Source: Euonymus europaeus (lineage: Eukaryota > Streptophyta > Magnoliopsida > Celastrales > Celastraceae). Taken from it: DNA of 64,000 nt. Shown here piece by piece: positions 44,975 to 57,455 of this stretch; within the stretch, counting starts at the first letter, position 1, and the number at the start of each line of letters is the position of its first letter. The notes under the pieces are model-generated. The model made no database searches, had not been told where the DNA came from, and saw nothing but the letters and a program-made list of their open reading frames with translations. The stretch is taken from contig OY756970.1 in assembly GCA_963580455.1 (NCBI GenBank), positions 11,780,001 through 11,844,000 of the forward strand. The letters run 5' to 3'. Position numbers and translations under genes: made by a program.

Positions 44975-47660
44975 AAATTTTAGGACTGATTCATAATTGT
45001 GGGCCACCTACATGTATTTGTGCTTATTGCGGAGCCATTCTATGGTACGAGGAAAGAACTCTTAAATCTACAAGACCAAGAATTCCAAAATTTTCTATAT
45101 AGAAAGGATTAAAATACCACTCTCAAAGGAAGCTCCACAGCCACTAAAAGATCTAATTATTCCACATTATGGCATCAAGTCACGAAGATTTGTAGATAAT
45201 ATTCGAGCTTACAATTCAATTTTTGCCTTCACCTCTATGAGGGTCTTATTGATAATGAAATCAATAACAATAGTGGTCCTTATGTATTCCACCTAAATGG
45301 CCAGAACCATCACCATATTGAATCCCTATTGCCAGTACAAGAAAGAAGTCCATGCTTTGCAAAACTATACGTATACGATACAGACAATGAGTTGACTAAT
45401 CGTGTCAATGCATTTACTAAAAGGGGAGAGAATAAATTTTTTGACATGGATTTGATTCAATCTCTGATATCCATGTTGGACGAACATAATGTCCTCACAA
45501 AATCATTTCGAATGGGACAGATTCAAAAATGATGAATTCTATAATTTCAAACTTTGTTTGTATAGTGCAAGGGGACATGATGGAAAGGAATACAATCTTC
45601 CAAGACATTCAAAAATGGCAGCTCTTATCGTTGGAGATTTTAATACAGATCAACCTCATAAAGATATAATTGTTTAATATCAGGAGAAATGGTTGCAAAG
45701 GATTACAGAATTACATCCGTGTTTTATGTCTATGAAATATCCATTGTTATTTCCCTATGGAGAAGATGGTTTTAGAATTGATATCAAATACGCAAAGACA
45801 TACATGGGAAGACTAATAAAGAGAAAATTTGTTACCATGAAAGAGTATTATGCTTACAAATTGCATCAATGTGCCTCAGAGGCTCACACATTATTAAATG
45901 GAGGTAAATTGTTTATACAATTTGTAGTTGATGCATATACCTGTATAGAAGAACAACGATTGACGTTTAACGGGTGCAACTAAGATAAGCTTCCAATCTG
46001 AGCTATAGTAGATTACACGATGTTGTTTCACAAGGTGAAACAATAGCTGTAGACATTGGAAAAAGAACTGTATTACCTGCTTCACATACTTGTAGTCCAA
46101 AATATAGGGTGCAAAATTATCAAGATTCGATGGCTATATGTCGTTGGGCTGGCTATCCAGATCTTTTCATCACTTTCACTTGCTATCCGAAATGGCCAAA
46201 GATTCAATACATGTTGAACATGATAGGACAATTAGATCCTTCAAAGATACCTGATTTGATTGATCAAGTTTTGAAATTAAACTTCAAGAGCTAATGCAAG
46301 ATATCAAAAAGCATCAAGATTTCGGCCGTACTATAGCAAGTAAGTATTTCAAGACTTTAAATTAGGGATAAATAGAATAACGAATATTTACACTTATTTC
46401 GCTCAATGATTATTAAAGGAAAAATTAAAAAAAAATCTTGGAAATATTAAATTATACAAAAACATAATGTCTTTTTTAACTTTATATGGAGTTCTATACA
46501 CAATAGAATTTCAAAAGCATGGTTTGCCACATGCACATATATTGGTGTCTTTACACCCAGAGGAAAAGAATCCCTATACAACTCATATAGATGGTATTGT
46601 ATCAGCTGAAATACCCCACAAGAAATCAGATCCATTTGGAAATTAAGTTGTTCAGAATTTTATGATTCATTGACCATGTGGAAATTTAAATAAAATGGCA
46701 CTCTACATGATAGATGACAAGTGCACTAAACATTTCCCAAAGAAGTACTACAATGAAACAAAAATTGATAGTGATGGCTTCCCAGTGTACAGAAGGAGGA
46801 AGGAGCATAATTTGTTTCTAGACAAGGAGTACGCTTCGACAATCGATACGTTGTGCCATATAATAGGGATTTATTAGTTAAATACCAAGCGCACTTGAAC
46901 GTTGAGGTATGCAACCATTCACGGTCTATTAAATACTTATTTAAATATGTTTCAAAGCAACCAGATCAAGCAATAACTATAATCCAAGGTGAAGATAGAA
47001 CACAACAAATGCTAAATGCATCACACTCAACAAGCAATGATGAAATAAAGCAATACATAAACTGTAGTAATGTGTCTGCAACTGAGGCATGCTCAAGAAT
47101 TTATCAATTGGACATTAATTATAGGGAACCTAGAGTTGAAAGATTAAGTTTCCATCTATCGGATCAACAAAACCTTATATTCAGAGATGGTGCAGTTTTA
47201 AATGATGTTTTAGAAAATGAGAACATTCATAAGACAATATTTACAGAGTGGATGACCGCCAATAGGAAACATGATGATGTCCGTGAACTTATCTATTTAA
47301 AATTCCCTACTAAATAGGTTTGGCATAAAAGCGACCGTGAATGGAGAAGGGGGAAATCCGGAAGATGCGTAGGCAGAATTTACTACACGCACCCTACAAG
47401 TGGAGAAAGATATTACCTTAAGATGTTATAAATGTTTTGAAGGGCCCCACTTCATTTGAAGACATCAAAACTGTTAATGGTGTTTTATTTCTACTTTCAA
47501 GGAAGCATGTTATGCATTAGGTTTGCTTGAAGATGACAAAGAATGGAATGAATGTATAAAGGAAGCTGGTGTTTAGGCTACTGGAAAGCAGTTATGTGAC
47601 TTATTTGCTACTATCTTACTATTTTGTGAGGTCAGTAAACCATATGAATTATGGAATTAC
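44975..47660 (+). pseudogene. Helitron RepHel, Rep part only, decayed and truncated
   Basis: Pieces in several frames match plant Helitron proteins: zinc-finger line CGPPTCICAYCGAILWYEER (44999-45055), LYVYDTDNELTNRV (45368-45410), LPRHSKMAALIVGD (45597-45640), KYPLLFPYGEDG (45738-45773), YAYKLHQ (45849-45870), WAGYPDLFITFTC (46146-46183), the HUH nickase motif HGLPHAHIL (46518-46544), and the Tyr motif region YLFKYVSKQ (46933-46959). It continues with IYYTHPTSGERYYL (47379-47420) and QLCDLFATILLFCEVS (47588-47635), then stops at repeat D. Rep nicks and joins single-stranded DNA. Several stops occur, and the helicase half is missing. Confidence 0.75.
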
Positions 47661-47661
47661 T

Positions 47662-48626
47662 TTGATGCCCCAATCCGGGCACGCCATGGGTGCCCTCTGG
47701 CACCGTCCTAGGCCACTAGTACAATCACCCGGCAGACCGAAAATCCGACGGCATCTCCCCGTATATCGGAGAGTCCCCGCCTTTATCATAAATACGCAGC
47801 ATAAATTCAATCCATCACACTAACAACCTAGCTAGGCCTCAGGCCTCAAACACATGCAATCCTGATCCTAGGGGCCTCAGGTCATCCACTACCAGTATGC
47901 ACATACTGATAGTAATAAACACATCGAAAAATTCATAATATCATATAACCATAAAATCAAACTCAGCATACTTCATGCATACACCCTCTGGTGCCAAATG
48001 GTTATAAGTATATCATTAATAACATCAATACATCATAAACAAACCCAGGGCCATCCATGTCACATCCCGCCCTCACTGATCCGCTCCAGCGGTACCTGTA
48101 CCAGTATCTCTTGTGGGAAGGAACAAAAAGTAGAGAGTGAGCAAGAAGCTCAGCAGGGTTAAGAGTATAAAGAGTATAAAGGCCGAATCCAAACAATAGG
48201 TTATGCAACAATATGGAATCTACCACATGCACGTATACTCAACAATCACATAAAACATCAATCCGGGCAATCCCTTCAATGAGCAAACCTCATCGATACC
48301 ATGGCTCGTTCCATGTAAGCTCACAACATCAACTCATCAATATCATGGTCGCTAACCATGTAATATTGAATAGGAGCAAGTTCCCCAACATCAAACGCTC
48401 TTGGATTACCCGGTTGCGTGAACCTATCACGCCCGCACCATTCCAGGCAAGGTCCCTCATTAACCATACCACTAGTGCGTTATCCTACTTGGAGATCACA
48501 TGACTCGGTGGTAACTCTCATCACCTCATCATCCCTCCAAGTAGCTTTCAAGAATCCTAAGGATCTTCGAGTCCATACTCGGACTCCAATTCAACTCTAA
48601 TGCATTTATGCCATGACATGCCGAAA

Positions 48627-48673
<47 letters not shown>

Positions 48674-49155
48674 CATCCTACATATATATATATATACATA
48701 ACTACCATGATGCATGAACGGAAATCACATCGTGCCCATAGATGATGGAACACACACAATCGGGTCATGCAACATCAAGAATTAATAATATTCCACAAGC
48801 AAGGTTCGTTTCCCCTTAGAAGCAATTAGGGCAGAAACACAAATAAAATGACCAATGAGGAATCGAAATGCTCTTTAAAATATTGAGAACAAATGATAGA
48901 AAGAATGGTTGGAAATCTCCTACCTCGTGTTGAGCAATTCCCCAAAATCTCACAATTAGGGTTTTAAACCCCTTTTCACCAAACCTAACAATTTGCACAA
49001 TGTCGTACTCATTTAATCATCCAAACATCTCAATATATCATATCAATAATGAATTAATCAAACAATCAAGAGAAACTTAATTTCTCTCTCTAGAATTCCT
49101 TCTAAAATCCTCCAAAAATTCCACTTAGCTCAATTCAACATCAAACCTTAGCGGA
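47662..49155 (-). repeat. LTR-like repeat, family A-E, copy D
   Basis: It starts TTGATGCCCCAATCCGGG, matching the TGTAACGCCCCGATCCGGG start of copy E, with the hairpin at 47754-47772 and an AGGCCTCAGGCC box (47838). It continues with the family blocks (CTCACTGATCCGCTCC, TGAGCAAGAAGCTCAGCAGGG at 48137) to about 49155, where copia-like LTR sequence begins. It interrupts the Helitron Rep gene. A TSD could not be fixed because the right end is unclear. An (AT)n run lies at 48630-48670. Confidence 0.6.
48630..48670. repeat. (AT)n microsatellite
   Basis: About 20 uninterrupted AT units within LTR repeat D. Confidence 0.9.
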
Positions 49156-49159
49156 AACA

Positions 49160-50128
49160 AATTTTCATGATTCTTTACGTGTAACTTTCTAGTTTCATTA
49201 CCGATTGAAAATAAGAATAATATCAAACTCTTTGATATTAATTAAAACAAATTTTTAATCATTTTTTATAAATTACAAATGACGCCTAGTAGCATATCGT
49301 GACTACCCAATCAGTGATGAATACTTTCATATGAACCTTTAATTATGATTACCGTGTAATTGAATCCTTTCACTATAGAATATCCCAATTGAGCGAGGAT
49401 CATCGATAGTAGTCAAATCCACTAACTCAATCATATGTCAGATCCAATAATTTATTAACAAAGAATAATTAATAAAAATAACTTTTTATTAATCATTTAA
49501 CCATTTAACCTTGACCAAGGATTTCCTATGTCAATAAATATCAGGATCACATAGGATATTCTCCTCATTTATTTCGAGGTGATGAATCCCTTATTGACTA
49601 CACACAAGTCTCCATATATAACTAACCGAATTCATCGAATGTCAATATTTATTCAATGAATAAATATTCTCAGCATTGACAAAATTCAATTATCCATATA
49701 CAAGACTACTATGTCATCGCAGGTCTAAGGATTATTTAAACAACCGTAAATAAATAATAAATCATTGACAAACAAATAAACCTCCATGTGATTTATTATT
49801 TAGTAAGTCATGTTTGAAGTCTTTATTCAACAATAAATCTTTCATATAGTTTGTTCTAATATCACATATTAGATTGCATGAGACTCATAACCCTATTTTC
49901 ATAGGAAATAAATAGTATGATGATCTTCCAAATTATTATTGTCCAATTAATAATTCTACAATTAGGAACTTGATTTAAGATATTCATACTAGAGATCACT
50001 CGTCACTCATATTCTAAACTCTTGAGAATGAAGTCTCTAATAAATATATATGCACATATTTAACACAACTAATAAATAGAAATATTAAATATATAATAAA
50101 CTGCCATTTATTATTTCAAGAAATATGG
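49160..50128 (-). repeat. Probable copia LTR and adjoining end of a decayed copia element
   Basis: On the minus strand the copia at 59202-60540 continues after the inserted gypsy: the codons across the empty site read ISRDAIFLEIINGSL (59230 to 50100), a typical copia post-integrase phrase. Soon after, sequence starting TGTTAAATATGTGC (50065 downwards) looks like an LTR, ending near 49160 with AAAATTTGTTTCCGCTAAGG. The RT and RNase H are missing between them, so this copy has an internal deletion. Limits are approximate. No gene is visible. Confidence 0.4.
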
Positions 50129-51874
50129 TGTAACAACCCAACCCGTAAAGGTCAATTTATTACCCCCTACGAGTGGTGCTACTCCTTATACCATAAATTC
50201 ATCACCCAAATCAACTATTGACCTAATTAATTTCTCTGTCAATTACTGTAAATAAAATGGTCCACGAATCATTAAGTACGAAATATCCATTAACAAAACG
50301 TCATCACATATTTAATCACCAACAATAACTCCGTTATACTTACTCAATATAAAACTTGTGGTACACCACTTATTATAAAAACCAAACATAAACCCTACTC
50401 CAAAATACGATACTTAAGAAATTTATTCGACTAACTACTTCTCGGAAAGCCACCTCTACATGAGCATCTTACTGGGGGTCCGCACCATCACCATCTACAA
50501 CAAATTCCACATACTCATCTTCACCTGCGTCACGGAACACAATGAGCCAAAGCCTAGCAAGTAATATTTTTATGCATGGATGCACATGAGCTTCTGTATT
50601 ACAAACCATAGTCCTTTTAAATATATATAATCTATAGTAGGGCCCCTAACTCTAGTAATCTGCTACAGAGCAACCGGTCGGGATTTCCTTTCATTATTCT
50701 TCCTTAGAACAATTCAGGTGCATAGACTTTATTCCTCTTCTTTTCTTTTCTTTTCTTTCCGTCACAACTCCGTAAGTCTTATCATTAATCTCAACAGTAC
50801 ACCCTCCCTGTAGCAGATTTACTAGGTTTATAAAAATATTTTCTCCATTACATTACCTTTCAGTATGATATGCCATGTCGTGCATGAATTGCGTAATTAA
50901 ATAAACAATAGTAATACTTCAACGTATAAACTTTTCCATACATATACATAAATTCGTAAATCACCAATCATAAACATCCAATACACACATAACGTCAAAA
51001 CAACACAACCAATAATCGGGTTCCGCGACTCAGTTGAAATATTACTTACTTGACACTCTGCTGTATCTCCCACTATTTTTCTTTTGTTATATTAGCTCCT
51101 GAAATTCATAATAACAAAACATATATCATCAATTTATTAATTTATTTAATTATATATATATATTTCAGTCAACCCTCCCTGGTCAACCGGGTTGCCACCC
51201 GAACGGGTCGGGTTGACCCGGTGGACCCTCCCTCTTTCCCTCACGTGGCAGACCCGTTTGACTAAGAATCGGGTTGTCGCCGTTCCGGAGGCGGTGACGT
51301 ACACGCCGGACCTCCCCTTGAAGTCCATGCTCCGACGAGTGTAATGGTGGTGACGGTTACCTGAACGGTGACCGGGTTTGCTCGAATCGAGAGAAAACCA
51401 GTGCGGTGGCCGTGTTCTTCCTCCCGCCGTATCTCGGTGGTTCCTCCTCCGTTGCGTACGAAACCACCACCGTTGAACTCGTCTGGCCGTCCTCTTCACA
51501 CCGACACCAGTCTCGCCGGGAACCGTCGCCTCTCCTCCAAACTCAGTTTCCGTCGCCGTCACTCTCTCTCTCCCTCTCTCGCCCGTTGATTTTAGGGTTG
51601 TGTCGAGATTCGTGCCCTTTTGTATTATTTTATTTGAACCTAGTTTTGACTCTTTTACCCTCAGCATTCTACACCCTTTCCTTTTACGAACCCTATATTG
51701 GTACAACGTTTTCGTTTCAATTTCTAATTTCCTAATAATTTACTTTAATTCCAACATCGTCGACCCCCGTAAATATATAATATTAACACCCCTTTATTAC
51801 ACAATTTCATATTAAATTTCCATTCTGTATTATTCTACTGTATCACACAGTTATCTAAGGACCCGGGTATTACA
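50129..51874 (-). repeat. 3' LTR of Tekay-type element
   Basis: 1746 bp. On the element strand it starts TGTAATACCCGGGTCC and ends GGGTTGTTACA. A GC-rich part with CCGGGTTGACC-like sequence (51180-51600) lies in the first half on the element strand, and a pyrimidine run (TTTTC)n is at 50739-50758. Confidence 0.93.
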
Positions 51875-51912
51875 GTCTCCCCTCGTTATAAAAATTTTGT
51901 CCTCAAAATTTA

Positions 51913-54900
51913 TTACCTGAATAATTCTGGATATTTGGTCCTCATATCCTCCTCTCTTTCCCATGTAGCCTCTTCCATCTTCTGATTTCTCCAAAGCACC
52001 TTCACAAGTGCAATCTCCTTATTTCGTAATTGTTTCACCTCTCTTGCCAAAATCTCCACTGGTTTTTCCTCGTACGTCAACTCCGGAGTAAGTTCCAATG
52101 GTTCATAACTCAAAACATGATTTGGGTCTTCAATATATTTTCGCAACATCGAGACATGAAATACATTATGCACACTTGACAATGATGGAGGTAAGGCTAG
52201 TCGATATGCCCTAACTCCCACCTTATCAAGAATTTCAAAGGGCCCTATGTACCTCGGACTTAACTTCCCGTTCTTACCGAACCTCATCACTCCCTTCATA
52301 GGTGCTATTTTTAAAAATACATGATCTCCAACCTCAAACTCCAATTCCTTCCTTCTTCTATCTGCGTAGCTTTTCTGCCGGCATTGTGCTGTTTTGATCC
52401 TCGCCCGAACCATCTCTACAACATCTTTAGTCTCTTGTATCACCTCTGGTCCAATTTGCTGCCCCTCTAGGAATCTCCTCTCTCCTACCTCATCCCAATG
52501 TACTGGTGATCTACATTTCCGCCCATATAAGGCTTCATACGGAGCCATGCCGATACTCGCCTGATAACTGTTATTGTAGGAAAACTCTACTAGAGGTAGA
52601 TATCGCTCCCACTTGGCCGACCAATCTATCACACAAGCTCTTAGCATATCTTCCAATATCTGAATCACTCTCTCTGATTGCCCGTCGCTCTCCGGATGAA
52701 AAGCTGTTCCAAATTCTAGCTTGGTGCCCATCGCCCCATGAAAACTACTCCAGAATTTTGACGTAAACCTGGGGTCACGATCTGACACAATAGACACCGG
52801 AATCCCGTGTAGCTTCACTATCTCTCTCACGTACAAATCTGCATACTGATTCATGCTAAATGTGGTCTTCACTCCTAAGAAGTGAGCCGTTTTGGTAAGC
52901 CGATCTACAATCACCCAAATTGCGTTGTTTCCTTTTTCAGACCTTGGTAATCCCGACACAAAATCCATTGTAATGTGCTCCCATTTCCATCTAGGAATTT
53001 CCAGAGGTAATAACATACCTGACGGCCTTTGATGCTCCGCCTTGACCTGTTGACACGTCAAACACTTAGCTACAAACTCTGCTACCTGTCTTTTCATTCC
53101 CGGCCACCAATAATGCAACTTCAAATCCCGATACATTTTTGTACTCCCGGGGTGGATAGAATACGGGGTACTGTGAGCCTCAGTTAGAATATCCTCCCTT
53201 ATCTTCGAGTCATCGGGAACACACAACCTTCCTCGGTACCTTATCACACTCATGTCATCCATCGTAAATTCTGTTGTCTTGCCCGTTTCTATCTTCTCCT
53301 TCTGCTTAACCAACCCATCATCACTTAGTTGTTTCTCCTTAATTCTATCCATCAATGTTGGTTGCATCCTCATTACCGCCAACCCACTTACCTGCCCCTT
53401 TGGAATTATCTCTACATCCAACTTTTGTAAATCTCGTAGTATCATTGGTTGTACCCTCTGCGAGGCTAGGGTCACTTTCCTACTAAGCGCGTCCGCTACT
53501 ACATTTGCCTTTCCAGGATGATAATTGATTACACAATCATAATCCTTTACCAATTCTAACCATCGCCGTTGTCTCATATTCAATTCCTTCTGTGTAAATA
53601 AATATTTGAGACTTTTATGATCGGTGTATATCTCACATTTCACCCCATATAAGTAATGTCTCCATATTTTCAACGCAAATACTACTGCAGCTAACTCCAA
53701 ATCGTGTGTGGGGTAATTCTTCTCATAATCCTTCAGTTGTCTCGATGCATAAGCAATTACTCTCCCGTTCTGCATCAGCACACAACCCAGCCCATTCTTG
53801 GAGGCGTCGCTGTAAACCACAAATGCACTTTTTCCATCTGGCACTGTCAACACAGGAGCAGTTACTAACCTCTCCTTTAACTCTCGGAAACTCTCTGCAC
53901 ATCTCTCGTCCCATATGAACCTAGTGTTTTTCTTCGTTAAAGTCGTTAGGGGTGTTGCTAATTTAGCAAAATTCTTCACGAACCTTCTATAGTAACCTGC
54001 TATCCCCAAGAAACTTCGAACTTCAGTGACATTCCTTGGTGTCGGGCAATCTACCACTGCTTCTATTTTACCGGGATCTACCAGTATTCCTTCTTCTGAC
54101 ACTACATGCCCCAAAAACCCTACCTGTCTCATCCAAAAATCACACTTCTTGAGCTTTGCGTAGAGTAGATTGTCTTTTAGTACTTGTAAGGTAATCCGCA
54201 AGTGCTCTCCATGCTCTTCTAAGTTTCGCGAGTAAATGAGAATGTCATCAATAAAGACAATAATAAAGCGATCTATGTGTTCTTTGAATACCCTATTCAT
54301 TAGGTCCATAAATGCTGCTGGGGCATTTGTTAATCCGAATGGCATCACTAAAAACTCATAGTGACCATAACGCGTTCTGAAAGCGGTTTTCTTGACATCA
54401 TCTGTACTGACCCTCAATTGGTGATACCCAGACTGTAAATCAATTTTGGAAACGACCGTAGCTCCTCGTAACTGGTCAAACAAATCATCAATTCGTGGCA
54501 GTGGATATTTGTTCTTGATTGTCACCTTATTCAATTCCCTATAATCAATACAAAGTCTAAGGGACCCATCCTTCTTTTTCACAAATAACACCGGTGCTCC
54601 CCATGGTGAATAACTGGGTCGTATAAACCCTTTCTCCAATAATTCCTCCAATTGCACTTTCAACTCTTTAAGTTCTGCTGGCGCCATTCGATAAGGTGCC
54701 CTAGATATAGGAGTCGTACCCGGCTCTGTTTCAATCTCAAAACTAATCTCCCTATCTGGTGGCAAGGTTGTTAAATTATCTGGAAATACTTCCGGAAATT
54801 CCCTCACTATGGCAATATCTTCCACTCTTGTTACCAGTTCCTTCTTAGTTACCACCACACTACCCAAGTAACCAATGCACCCCCCTTTCATAAGTTTTCT

Positions 54901-56451
54901 AGCTTCCATAGTTGAAATTATTGGGACATGCTTCGTCTTTTCATCAGCCTTAAATTCTAGCAATTCTCCTGTTGTAGACTTTACAGTTACCTTTTTGTTC
55001 TTGCAGTCAATGGTGGCACCATATTTTGCAAGCCAGTCCATCCCCAATATCACCTCAAACTCCTTCAAACTTAATACAACTAATTCCGCCATTAGAGTTT
55101 TATTCTCTATTTGAATAGGGCATTCCCGAACCATTTGATCGGACTCCATTACATCACCAGAGGGTAAGGTGACTAAATACCCTACATCTATGCTTTCTGG
55201 TATAACACCTAGCTTCTTAACTAATGTACGTGCTATGAATGAATGTGTAGCACCAGAATCAATTAACGTATATGCGACAAGTCCATGGATAGAGGTATTA
55301 CCACTTATTGCTGTTGCATCCTGTTGAGCTGCCTGCTCCTGTGTCATTGCAAAAACTCTAGCTGGCACCTTCTTCTGATCCGATGTTCGTTTTGGACACT
55401 CCCGAGCATAATGGCCCTTTTCCTTGCACCAGTAGCACGTTCTGGACCCCTCCAGGCATTCTCCAGTGTGCGCCTTATTGCATTTGGGACACAATGGCTT
55501 GCCTTCCATTTTGGACCCCGCTGCATTGTTAGCTGTTGTTCCAGTCACTGTTTTTGGCTTCTTGTTGCTCCCTTGGGTAGTGTTTCGCTCCAGGGGATTC
55601 CATGGCCTAGTTGTCTTGTTGGAGGTTCCCATCCTGACATTTTGTCTCTGTCTCTGTATATCCTTTACTATGTCCTTCTGGTCCTCCTCAGCCATCATTG
55701 CCTTGTCCACCATATCCTCGTATGTTATTGCTGTAGACATCCTCACCATACTCCTAATTCTGGGGTTCAATGTCCTCAGAAAATGATCCTTCTTCAGCTC
55801 AGAGCTCTCAGCGAGAAATGGAACGAACCTGCACCCCTGTTCAAATTTTCGGACTAGCTCCACCACGGTCATACCTCCCTGCTTGAGTTCCAGGAACTCC
55901 TTGACCTTCCTGTCTTTCACATCTTTGGGGAAATACTTCGTATCGAACATCTCCTTAAATTTTCCCCATGTCATATTGGCTACATCCACGGCAAGTTTTG
56001 CCCCATCCCACCAGTCTCGCGCATTCAGAGTCATCATGAAAGTGGCACACTGCACCTTCTCCGTATCCTCTAATCGCAAGTGCTCAAATATGGTCTCAAG
56101 TGCTCTGATCCATTCCTCTGCCACTAAGGGGTCTGCCCCCCCCCCCGAGAATTCCTTTGGACTGAGCTTCCGGAACCTTTCAATGACATCCATTCTTGGA
56201 GGAGGACGTTGCTGCACCTCAGTTAGCCTCCGCATCTGCTCAGCATGTTGCTGCTGCTGTTGCTGCATCATATCTAGCATACGAGCTATCATTTCCGAAT
56301 TTCCAAACCCATTGCCTCTCGGTGCTGCAACCCCTCCTTGTTCTTCATTCACCACTCCACGTTCGTCACCAGTCCTTTCTTGTTCATCGCCGTTTCTCCG
56401 AACAAACCCGCTGCGATTCATGTTGCTGTCCACATGCATTCCATGTAACAT
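51913..56451 (-). CDS. Tekay-type gypsy Gag-Pol polyprotein, intact
   Basis: 1512 residues in one frame. Domains: Q-rich N-terminus (63-68), gag retrotransposon domain about 95-260 ([20 protein letters not shown]), zinc knuckle [14 protein letters not shown] 339-352, protease [10 protein letters not shown] 396-405, RT with FIDDILIY 733-740, RNase H with [10 protein letters not shown] 880-889, integrase zinc domain (H1100, C1130, C1133) and catalytic D1163, D1224, E1260, and a C-terminal chromodomain-like segment about 1462-1512 ([17 protein letters not shown]). The chromodomain may direct insertion into certain chromatin. The [14 protein letters not shown] and [13 protein letters not shown] lines are typical of the Tekay/Del lineage. 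No stop or shift occurs. The start may be the first ATG or the MNRSG Met at residue 11. An 11-C run (56136-56146) lies in gag. Confidence 0.95.
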   Translation of the reverse strand: MLHGMHVDSNMNRSGFVRRNGDEQERTGDERGVVNEEQGGVAAPRGNGFGNSEMIARMLDMMQQQQQQHAEQMRRLTEVQQRPPPRMDVIERFRKLSPKEFSGGGADPLVAEEWIRALETIFEHLRLEDTEKVQCATFMMTLNARDWWDGAKLAVDVANMTWGKFKEMFDTKYFPKDVKDRKVKEFLELKQGGMTVVELVRKFEQGCRFVPFLAESSELKKDHFLRTLNPRIRSMVRMSTAITYEDMVDKAMMAEEDQKDIVKDIQRQRQNVRMGTSNKTTRPWNPLERNTTQGSNKKPKTVTGTTANNAAGSKMEGKPLCPKCNKAHTGECLEGSRTCYWCKEKGHYARECPKRTSDQKKVPARVFAMTQEQAAQQDATAISGNTSIHGLVAYTLIDSGATHSFIARTLVKKLGVIPESIDVGYLVTLPSGDVMESDQMVRECPIQIENKTLMAELVVLSLKEFEVILGMDWLAKYGATIDCKNKKVTVKSTTGELLEFKADEKTKHVPIISTMEARKLMKGGCIGYLGSVVVTKKELVTRVEDIAIVREFPEVFPDNLTTLPPDREISFEIETEPGTTPISRAPYRMAPAELKELKVQLEELLEKGFIRPSYSPWGAPVLFVKKKDGSLRLCIDYRELNKVTIKNKYPLPRIDDLFDQLRGATVVSKIDLQSGYHQLRVSTDDVKKTAFRTRYGHYEFLVMPFGLTNAPAAFMDLMNRVFKEHIDRFIIVFIDDILIYSRNLEEHGEHLRITLQVLKDNLLYAKLKKCDFWMRQVGFLGHVVSEEGILVDPGKIEAVVDCPTPRNVTEVRSFLGIAGYYRRFVKNFAKLATPLTTLTKKNTRFIWDERCAESFRELKERLVTAPVLTVPDGKSAFVVYSDASKNGLGCVLMQNGRVIAYASRQLKDYEKNYPTHDLELAAVVFALKIWRHYLYGVKCEIYTDHKSLKYLFTQKELNMRQRRWLELVKDYDCVINYHPGKANVVADALSRKVTLASQRVQPMILRDLQKLDVEIIPKGQVSGLAVMRMQPTLMDRIKEKQLSDDGLVKQKEKIETGKTTEFTMDDMSVIRYRGRLCVPDDSKIREDILTEAHSTPYSIHPGSTKMYRDLKLHYWWPGMKRQVAEFVAKCLTCQQVKAEHQRPSGMLLPLEIPRWKWEHITMDFVSGLPRSEKGNNAIWVIVDRLTKTAHFLGVKTTFSMNQYADLYVREIVKLHGIPVSIVSDRDPRFTSKFWSSFHGAMGTKLEFGTAFHPESDGQSERVIQILEDMLRACVIDWSAKWERYLPLVEFSYNNSYQASIGMAPYEALYGRKCRSPVHWDEVGERRFLEGQQIGPEVIQETKDVVEMVRARIKTAQCRQKSYADRRRKELEFEVGDHVFLKIAPMKGVMRFGKNGKLSPRYIGPFEILDKVGVRAYRLALPPSLSSVHNVFHVSMLRKYIEDPNHVLSYEPLELTPELTYEEKPVEILAREVKQLRNKEIALVKVLWRNQKMEEATWEREEDMRTKYPELFR

Positions 56452-56818
56452 TCATTCAATTCATAGGTGTTTGCTACCTCTTACATATCCACATTATATC
56501 ATACTTTTAGCATTGTACATCATATAACACAACTATTTACTCAATTCGTTTATATTCTTACTAATTGCCAATCAACAAAAAAAAAGAGCATAGTTTCCAA
56601 AAATTAGATAGATACATAAAATAGTAGTGAATCCAGGAGAGATTTTATTCAAAGGTCAAATCTCCAGTAAAAGTCATCCATAAATATATAAAAAAGAATA
56701 TAAAAAAAATAAAAAAAAACAAAATCCAACTGCCCAATAATCAATCGCTACCCACTCTCCACTTTATTCCCTCCACAATAAAACTAATAGTACTCCCTAC
56801 TAAATTCCCTTACTAATT
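56452..56818 (-). other. Leader between the extra ORF and gag
   Basis: 367 bp, A/T-rich with an A-rich run (rich in T on the element strand) at 56700-56720. No feature recognised. Confidence 0.5.
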
Positions 56819-57190
56819 TCATATGCCTGACACCACTACTTGCTGAGACTTCTGCTGATAATAGGCCTTATACATGCACACTAGTGCATCAACCAAATCA
56901 ATATTTCCTTGTGATTGCTTCTTAAGGCTTTTCCACATGAGCTTCAAAATAACACCCTCTACTATGGTTAGTTTGCTTAATAGCAGTCTCACTTTAGTCT
57001 CCAAAGGTAATATGTAGTCACCTTCAAGAGACGACAACATTTCTGCTAGGTGTCCCACATAACGCTCAGTTGACCATAGTGGTTCTCTCTTCAACTGGTA
57101 ATACTTCTTTGGTCCCTGCTGCATGCACCTACCTCTCATTACTTTCCGTGTTTTCCTTATTTTCTCCATCTCTACCTGAACCATACGCAA
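56819..57190 (-). CDS. Extra ORF of unknown function between 5' LTR and gag
   Basis: A 123-codon frame lies in the untranslated leader, 266 bp after the 5' LTR and 367 bp before gag, in another frame. The protein has a basic N-terminus (KIRKTRKVMRGR), a YYQLKREPLW line, and a Leu-rich middle that may be helical (LPLETKVRLLLSKLTIVEG), with a Tyr/Gln-rich C-terminus. I recognise no domain and no signal peptide. Because the element is young, an open frame of this size could be chance or a leftover; comparison with relatives is needed to tell. Tat and Ogre elements do have ORFs before gag, but I know of none in Tekay. Confidence 0.35.
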   Translation of the reverse strand: MRMVQVEMEKIRKTRKVMRGRCMQQGPKKYYQLKREPLWSTERYVGHLAEMLSSLEGDYILPLETKVRLLLSKLTIVEGVILKLMWKSLKKQSQGNIDLVDALVCMYKAYYQQKSQQVVVSGI

Positions 57191-57455
57191 TCGATACTAC
57201 CATCAATTATCCCATCAAACCCGTTTCTATATCTTAATATGAACCATACATAAATCAGAAACCAAAGACATACAGATATATCTCATTAAACAGTAATATT
57301 CCTAGCAAAAAAAACAATTTATATCTTAGTATACTTACTTGTTGATGGCCGCGTCGATCCCCAGTGCTCATGTACCCCTACTTCCACTTAACCCTCCTAC
57401 ACTTTTCCTTAATGCTTTTACCTTATTGTGAAGGAGTCGTCCCTCTGATACCAAC

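Larger units (their letters stand above)
40915..47660 (+). mobile_element. Helitron remnant with RPA-like gene and truncated RepHel
   Basis: A 6.7-kb block carries an intron-containing RPA70-like gene (41306-43700) and a decayed Rep region (44975-47660). Plant Helitrons commonly carry both. It starts with Helitron-like sequence (CATGTCAGCGCCTGG, 40923) and is cut near 47661 by LTR repeat D, just where the helicase domain should follow. No helicase motifs and no 3' end are found in the window, so the copy is broken and cannot transpose by rolling circle on its own. Confidence 0.75.

Noticed and set aside
51146..51706. 186-codon open frame in the Tekay LTR, repeated at 58473-59033
   Set aside because: It lies in the GC-rich part of the LTR, with other overlapping frames in both strands and Arg/Thr-rich composition. 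The same frame in both LTRs only reflects that they are near identical.
57443..57453. tRNA gene
   Set aside because: Short matches to initiator tRNA-Met at 57443, 4325, 17994, 27358 and 34366 are primer sites next to LTRs or leaders; none has a full cloverleaf.
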